Shown one piece after another: positions 59,370 to 64,000 of a DNA stretch of 64,000 nucleotides. The stretch covers positions 309,173-373,172 of the forward strand of contig NZ_KE386844.1 of assembly GCF_000429065.1 (NCBI RefSeq), read 5' to 3'. Made by a program: the position numbers and the translations under genes. The stretch is from Silanimonas lenta DSM 16282 (GTDB lineage Bacteria > Pseudomonadota > Gammaproteobacteria > Xanthomonadales > Xanthomonadaceae). A model generated the notes under the pieces. It saw nothing but the letters and a program-made list of their open reading frames with translations. It was not told where the DNA came from and did no database searches. Position 1 is the stretch's first letter. Each line of letters starts with the position of its first letter.

Positions 59370-60455
59370 ATGCGCGTCGATGCCGCCTTCCCGCTCTCGC
59401 CGCCCGCCCCGGGCGATGCCGCGCGCATCGACCGGGTCGCGCGCGACATGGAAGGCCTGTTCGCGCAGATGATGATCCGGCAGATGCGCGAGGCCATGCC
59501 CGCCGACAGCCTGTTTCCCGGGGCGGCCGGGCAGTTCCGCAGCCTGCACGACGAGCAGCTGGCCAAGACCCTGACCCAGGGGCGCGGCCTCGGCCTGGCG
59601 CCGATGATCGCCCGCCAGCTCGCGCAGCAGGCCAGCGCTGCGGAGGCCGCCCCGGCGGGCGCGCACGGCCCGCTGCCGCTCTCGCCGGCGAACCGCGCCC
59701 TGCGTCTGCTGCCGCTCGAGGGCTATGCCCGGCCGCTGCCGGCAATCCGCCCGGAAGTGCCGCCGCCCGCCGAGGCCCTTGCCGCCCGCCCGGCCAATGC
59801 CACCGCGCGGGCCAACTGGATCCCGGCCGAGGCCGTGCCGCGCCTGCAACCTGCGGTGCGCCACGAGCCGACCGCCGCCAAGGCCGCGCCGGCCGAGGGT
59901 GTGGCCGCGAACCCGCGTGTCGAGGCCTTCGTGCGCGAGGTCTGGCCGCATGCCCAGCGCGTGGCGCGCGAGCTCGGCGTCGATCCGCGGGCCATCGTCG
60001 CCCAAGCCGCGCTCGAGACCGGCTGGGGCCGCAGCACGCTCTCCGGCGCCGGCGGCAAGGGCCACAACTACTTCGGCATCAAGGCCACCGGCGGCTGGCG
60101 CGGCGAGCGCATCGAGGCCAACACCCTCGAGTACGGCGAGGGCGGCTTCCGCAGCGAGCGTGCTGCCTTCCGCGCCTATGGCGGCGCTGCGCAGAGCTTC
60201 GCCGACTACGCCGCCCTGCTGAAGCGCAGCCCGCGGTATGCCGGGGCCCTGGGCCGGGGCAGCGACATCCGCGGCTTTGCCGAGGCCCTGCAGCGCGGCG
60301 GCTATGCCACCGACCCGGCCTATGCCCGCAAGATCGAGGCCATCGCCACCGGGCCCACGCTCGAGCGCGCGCTGGCGCGGCTCGACATCGACGACGCCCG
60401 CGGCCCGGCCCTGCGCAACACCCTGTTCGCCGGCGCCGGCATCGGAGGTCTTTGA
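59370..60455 (+). CDS. flgJ: Flagellar rod cap and peptidoglycan hydrolase FlgJ
   Basis: FlgJ caps the rod and cuts a hole in the peptidoglycan. From ATG 59370 the protein has 361 residues. The N-terminal rod-cap domain (DMEGLFAQMMIRQMREAMPA) is joined by a proline/alanine-rich linker (about 90-190) to a glucosaminidase domain (ARELGVDPRAIVAQAALETG WGRS, with the likely catalytic glutamate, and KGHNYFGIKATGGWRGERIE). The two-domain form is the one found in gammaproteobacteria. The stop overlaps the flgK start by 1 nt. Confidence 0.96.
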   Translation: MRVDAAFPLSPPAPGDAARIDRVARDMEGLFAQMMIRQMREAMPADSLFPGAAGQFRSLHDEQLAKTLTQGRGLGLAPMIARQLAQQASAAEAAPAGAHGPLPLSPANRALRLLPLEGYARPLPAIRPEVPPPAEALAARPANATARANWIPAEAVPRLQPAVRHEPTAAKAAPAEGVAANPRVEAFVREVWPHAQRVARELGVDPRAIVAQAALETGWGRSTLSGAGGKGHNYFGIKATGGWRGERIEANTLEYGEGGFRSERAAFRAYGGAAQSFADYAALLKRSPRYAGALGRGSDIRGFAEALQRGGYATDPAYARKIEAIATGPTLERALARLDIDDARGPALRNTLFAGAGIGGL

Positions 60456-62338
60456 TGAGCAACGTGCTCGGCAATGGCACCAGCGCCCTCTTGTCCTTCC
60501 AGCGCGCCCTGGCCACCACCAGCCACAACATCGCCAATGCCACGGTCGAGGGCTACACCCGGCAGCGGGTGGAACTCGCCAACCGGTCGGGCGGCGGCTT
60601 CGGGCCGCTCTACGTCGGGGCCGGTGTGCGCGTGGCCGGGGTCACCCGGCTCGCCGACCAGCTGGTCACCAACCGCCTGCTCGACAGCGCCGGCGAGCTC
60701 GGGCGGCTGGAACGCCTGAACGGCTATGCCAACCGCATCGACCAGCTGTTCACCGACGGAACCACCGGCCTTGCCCGCCCCTGGTCGGCGTTCTGGGACG
60801 CCGCCCAGGGCGTGGCCGCCGAGCCCGCCTCGCAGGCCGCGCGCACCGAGCTGCTCGGCCGCGCCGAGGCCCTGGTGGCGCGCTTCGCCCTGCTGCAGCG
60901 GGGCCTGGAGCAGATCGATGGCGAGATCAATGCCGCCCTCACCGGCGGGGCCGCCGAGGTCAACCGCCTCGCCGCCGAGGTCGCCCGGCTCAATGTCGAG
61001 CTCACCCGCAACGGCCCGGGCAATGCCTCGCCCGACCTGCTCGACCAGCGCGACCGCCTGATCCGGCAGATCGCCACCCTCACCGGGGTGAGCACCGTGC
61101 CGCAGGACGATGGCGCGCTCAATGTCTTCACCGCCGGCGGCCAGCCGCTGGTGGTGGGGGCCTCGGTCTCGCGCCTCGTCGCCGCGGTGGACGATTTCCG
61201 TCCCGACCGGGTGGTGCTCTCGCTGGAAACCAGCACCGGCACCGTACGCCTCGGCCCGGGCAGCGTTTCCGGCTCGCTGGGCGGGGCGCTCGCCGCCCGC
61301 GCGAGCCTGGTGGACACCGGCCGCGCCGAGCTGGGCCGCATCGCCACCGCCCTCGCCGGCGTGGTGAATGCCACCAGTGCCGCCGGCCTCGACCTCAACG
61401 GCAACGTCGGCACCGATTTCTTCAGCCTGCCGGCGCCGGTGCCGCTCGCCAACCGCAACAACACCGGCAGCGCCAGCCTCGCGGTCACGGTCGCCGATCT
61501 CGGCGCCCTCGACGGCGTACCCCTGGAGTTCCAGTTCGATGGCGTGACCTGGAGCGCCCGCCGCGCCGATACCGGGCAGCCGGTGCCGCTCACCGGCACC
61601 GGTACGGTGGCCGACCCGCTGGTGGTGAACGGCATCGAAGTGGTGGTGTCCGGCACCCCGGCGGCCAACGACCGTTTCCTCGTCGAGCCCACCAGCACGG
61701 CCGCCCGCAACCTCGGGGTGGCGATCAACGATCCCAACCGCATCGCCGCCGCCAGCCGCATCCGCCCGGAGGCCAGCCTCGCCAACCTCGGCGATGGCCG
61801 GGTGGTATCGCTCAGTGTGCTCGACCCTGCCGACCCGGCGCTGGCCACGCCGGCCACGATCCAGTTCCTCACCCCCACCACCTTCAGCCTCAATGGCGGC
61901 CCACCCCAGACCTACACCCCGGGCGCGGCCATCAGCGCCAATGGCTGGTCCCTGGTGCTCGATGGCGCGCCGCGGGCCGGCGACGTGTTCACCGTCGGGC
62001 CGAACACCGCCGGCTCCAGCGACAACACCAACATGCGGGTCTGGGCCGACCTCGACGACCGCCGCATCCTCGGCGGCGGCGCCAACTCGCTCAACGACAC
62101 GCTCGGCGCCCAGACCACCCGCATCGGCTCGGCGGCGCGGGAGACGAACTTCTCGCTCGACAGCCAGAAGGCCATCGACCTTGCCCTGGTGCAGCAGCGC
62201 GACCAGCTCTCGGGCGTCAACCTCGACGAAGAGGCGGCCAACCTGCTGCGCTTCCAGCAGGCCTACCAGGCCGCGGCCCAGGTGATCTCGATCGCCGACA
62301 ACCTGTTCCAGACCTTCCTCGCGGCCGTGCGGCGCTGA
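60455..62338 (+). CDS. flgK: Flagellar hook-associated protein FlgK (HAP1)
   Basis: FlgK joins the hook to the filament. From ATG 60455, overlapping the flgJ stop (TGATG), the protein has 627 residues. It starts SNVLGNGTSALLSFQRALAT TSHNIANATVEGYTRQ and ends SGVNLDEEAANLLRFQQAYQ AAAQVISIADNLFQTFLAAV, the paired terminal helices of the family. Its export depends on FlgN, encoded nearby. Confidence 0.97.
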   Translation: MSNVLGNGTSALLSFQRALATTSHNIANATVEGYTRQRVELANRSGGGFGPLYVGAGVRVAGVTRLADQLVTNRLLDSAGELGRLERLNGYANRIDQLFTDGTTGLARPWSAFWDAAQGVAAEPASQAARTELLGRAEALVARFALLQRGLEQIDGEINAALTGGAAEVNRLAAEVARLNVELTRNGPGNASPDLLDQRDRLIRQIATLTGVSTVPQDDGALNVFTAGGQPLVVGASVSRLVAAVDDFRPDRVVLSLETSTGTVRLGPGSVSGSLGGALAARASLVDTGRAELGRIATALAGVVNATSAAGLDLNGNVGTDFFSLPAPVPLANRNNTGSASLAVTVADLGALDGVPLEFQFDGVTWSARRADTGQPVPLTGTGTVADPLVVNGIEVVVSGTPAANDRFLVEPTSTAARNLGVAINDPNRIAAASRIRPEASLANLGDGRVVSLSVLDPADPALATPATIQFLTPTTFSLNGGPPQTYTPGAAISANGWSLVLDGAPRAGDVFTVGPNTAGSSDNTNMRVWADLDDRRILGGGANSLNDTLGAQTTRIGSAARETNFSLDSQKAIDLALVQQRDQLSGVNLDEEAANLLRFQQAYQAAAQVISIADNLFQTFLAAVRR

Positions 62339-62353
62339 TCCGGGAGACCCGCC

Positions 62354-63577
62354 ATGAGCTTCAACCGCATCGCCAGCAACACGCTCTACGAGACCAACAT
62401 CGCCCAGCTGCTGCGGCGCCAGGTGGAGCTGATCGCCACCCAGAACCAGATCGCCAGCGGCCGCCGGGTGAACACCGCCGCCGACGATCCCCTGGCCGCC
62501 GGGGCCGCCGTGGCCATCGACCGCTCGCTGGCCGAGTTCGCCCGCTTCGAGCTCAATGCCAACGTGCTGGCCAACCGCCTCAACCTGCAGGAGAGCAATC
62601 TGGCCCAGGCCGGCGACCTTCTACAGCGCATCCGCGAGCTCACCATCCAGGCCGCGAATGCACCGCTCTCGGCCAGCGACCGCGCCTCCGTCGCCCGCGA
62701 GATCCGCCAGCTGCGCGACAGCCTGCTCGGCATCGCCAACAGCACCGATGCCGCCGGCCGCTACCTGTTCGGCGGCACCCAGGACGACCGGCCGCCTTTC
62801 GTCGACAGCCCGGGCGGCGTCACCTACGTGGGCGACCAGGTGCAGCGCCGCGTCGACGTGGCCCCGGCCCTGGCGCTCGCCGATGCCGAGCCCGGCAGCG
62901 AGGTGTGGATGCGCATCCCCACCGGCGACGGCCGGGTGCGGGTGGCCGCCGATCCCGCCAACACCGGTACCGGCCTGCTCGGCACCTTCGGCGTGGTCGA
63001 TGCCGCGCTCTGGGCCGCCGGTGGCAATGCCGGTTACCGCGTGTTCTTCACCTCGCCCACCACCTACGAAATCCAGGACGCCGGCGGCGCGCCGCTGGTG
63101 CCGCCGCAGACCGGCACCTACACCCCCGGCGCCACGCTCAGCTTCGAGGGCCTGCAGCTGCGGCTGCAGGGCGAGCCGGCCGCCGGCGACGTCTTCACCA
63201 TCGACCCTGCCAACCGCCAGGACCTGTTCGCCACCCTGGACGCCCTGGTGGCCGCCCTGGAGGCCCCGGCCACTACCCCGGTGGAGCGCACCCGGCAGCA
63301 GAACGCCATCTTCGTGGCCCTGGCCAACATCAGCACCGCCCAGGACCATTTCGTCGACAAGCGCGCCGCCGGCGGGGCCAGGCTCTCCGGCCTGGACGAG
63401 GCCGCCGCCCTGCGCGAGGCCACCAACGTCACCCTGAAGACCACCCTGGCCGACCTGCGCGACGTGAACATCGCCGAGGCCGCCAGCCGTCTGGCCCAGC
63501 AGAGCACCGCCCTGGACGCCGCCCAGCTCAGCTTCCAGCGCGTCGCCAGCCTGTCGCTGTTCAATTACTTGCGCTGA
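62354..63577 (+). CDS. flgL: Flagellar hook-associated protein FlgL (HAP3)
   Basis: FlgL is the second junction protein. The 407-residue protein starts SFNRIASNTLYETNIAQLLR and has the flagellin-like block NQIASGRRVNTAADDPLAAG. It ends AEAASRLAQQSTALDAAQLS FQRVASLSLFNYL. It lies 15 nt after flgK and is the last gene of the flg cluster before fliC. Confidence 0.97.
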   Translation: MSFNRIASNTLYETNIAQLLRRQVELIATQNQIASGRRVNTAADDPLAAGAAVAIDRSLAEFARFELNANVLANRLNLQESNLAQAGDLLQRIRELTIQAANAPLSASDRASVAREIRQLRDSLLGIANSTDAAGRYLFGGTQDDRPPFVDSPGGVTYVGDQVQRRVDVAPALALADAEPGSEVWMRIPTGDGRVRVAADPANTGTGLLGTFGVVDAALWAAGGNAGYRVFFTSPTTYEIQDAGGAPLVPPQTGTYTPGATLSFEGLQLRLQGEPAAGDVFTIDPANRQDLFATLDALVAALEAPATTPVERTRQQNAIFVALANISTAQDHFVDKRAAGGARLSGLDEAAALREATNVTLKTTLADLRDVNIAEAASRLAQQSTALDAAQLSFQRVASLSLFNYLR

Positions 63578-63602
63578 TTCACAAACTCGTGGCTCCGGGG
63601 CC

Positions 63603-63629
63603 TAAAGCTCCGGCCGGCGTCGCCGTTAT
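63603..63629 (+). promoter_or_regulatory. Sigma-28 promoter of fliC
   Basis: TAAA (63603-63606) and GCCGTTAT (63622-63629) are 15 nt apart, matching TAAA-N15-GCCGATAA with one change. The leader to the fliC ATG is about 90 nt. Spacing and -10 sequence match the flgM promoter. Confidence 0.88.
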
Positions 63630-63725
63630 CTAGGTCAGCAGCGGGAAGCCCAGGGCCTCGGCCCCCACCGCGGCCCCGGACGGTTCAGTGCTGTCCCGGA
63701 AACCCATCGACCCGGAGCGCAAGCC

Positions 63726-64000
63726 ATGAGCATCATCAATACCAACGTGATTTCGCTGAACGCGCAGCGGAACCTGTCGACGAACAGCGCCTCGCTGGCG
63801 ACGACGATCCAGCGCCTGTCCTCGGGCCTGCGCATCAACAGCGCCCGTGACGACGCCGCCGGCCTCGCCATTTCGGAGCGCTTCAGCACCCAGATCCGCG
63901 GCCTCAACGTGGCGGCCCGGAATGCCAACGACGGCATTTCGCTGGCGCAGACGGCGGAAGGCGCGCTGGGCGAGATCGGCTCGAACCTGCAGCGCATCCG
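63726..64000 (+). CDS. fliC: Flagellin FliC (partial, runs off the window)
   Basis: FliC is the filament subunit. The visible 91 residues start [20 protein letters not shown] and include [22 protein letters not shown] and [20 protein letters not shown], the highly conserved D0/D1 N-terminal domain of flagellin. The gene continues past 64000, so length and the variable region cannot be judged. It has a sigma-28 promoter and follows flgL. Confidence 0.97.
   Translation, partial: MSIINTNVISLNAQRNLSTNSASLATTIQRLSSGLRINSARDDAAGLAISERFSTQIRGLNVAARNANDGISLAQTAEGALGEIGSNLQRI

Noticed and set aside
63635..63997. 120-codon minus-strand frame opposite fliC
   Set aside because: It is antisense to the conserved flagellin N-terminus.

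Overview
The window is about 64 kb of a very GC-rich chromosome (roughly 70% GC by eye). It most likely comes from a gammaproteobacterium of the order Lysobacterales (Xanthomonadales). The evidence is the origin cluster rpmH-dnaA-dnaN-recF-gyrB with an 814-residue GyrB, a tonB-exbB-exbD1-exbD2 cluster converging on pdxJ, sigma-54-type flagellar promoters, and a dense set of c-di-GMP and HDOD signalling genes. Genes are tightly packed and often overlap by 1-26 nt. No gap without a gene exceeds about 225 bases, and I saw no tRNA, rRNA, CRISPR array or insertion sequence.

Layout. Positions 1-3.5 kb (minus strand): fliE, fliF, fliG and the start of fliH behind a sigma-54 promoter. 3.6-9.2 kb: cardiolipin synthase, a small membrane protein, a DUF2256 zinc-ribbon protein, a large periplasmic-propeller diguanylate cyclase, and pdxJ. 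9.3-13.1 kb: the TonB-ExbB-ExbD energiser with a TPR protein. 13.3-16.7 kb: an ATP-grasp ligase paired with a 7TM inactive transglutaminase, and a CPBP protease. 16.7-27.1 kb: the origin region (gyrB, recF, dnaN, putative oriC, dnaA, then rpmH, rnpA, yidC, mnmE in the other direction), with two parS sites inside recF. 27.1-31.5 kb: a compact operon of a cupredoxin-like protein, a GGDEF-EAL sensor, a DUF3034 protein and a truncated-haemoglobin lipoprotein. 31.5-40 kb: phhA with a divergent Lrp regulator, a broken MacB-like permease, a rhomboid protein, a diguanylate cyclase, an RlmI-like methyltransferase, an FMN-binding protein, and a three-gene J-domain cluster. 40-50.2 kb: a signalling island with a CHASE8-like histidine kinase, a YfiR-family protein, a receiver-EAL regulator, two divergent HDOD proteins, a GGDEF-EAL-receiver protein and a second kinase. 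50.3-64 kb: flgN, flgM, flgA, cheV, flgBCDEFGHIJKL and the start of fliC.

How the parts fit. Two blocks of flagellar genes sit on either side of the origin. They are tied together by five near-identical sigma-54 promoters (fliE, flgA, cheV, flgB, flgI) and two sigma-28 promoters with the same spacing (flgM, fliC), the usual middle/late flagellar hierarchy. Between them lie at least five c-di-GMP enzymes and several two-component proteins that plausibly control the switch between swimming and surface life.

The two most promising under-described systems are: (1) the 40.0-44.8 kb operon, where a YfiR-type periplasmic protein and a YfiN-like periplasmic sensor domain appear to have been rewired from a diguanylate cyclase to a histidine kinase with a phosphodiesterase response regulator; and (2) the 27.1-31.5 kb operon, which links a periplasmic copper-type protein and a lipid-anchored globin to a complete GGDEF-EAL enzyme.
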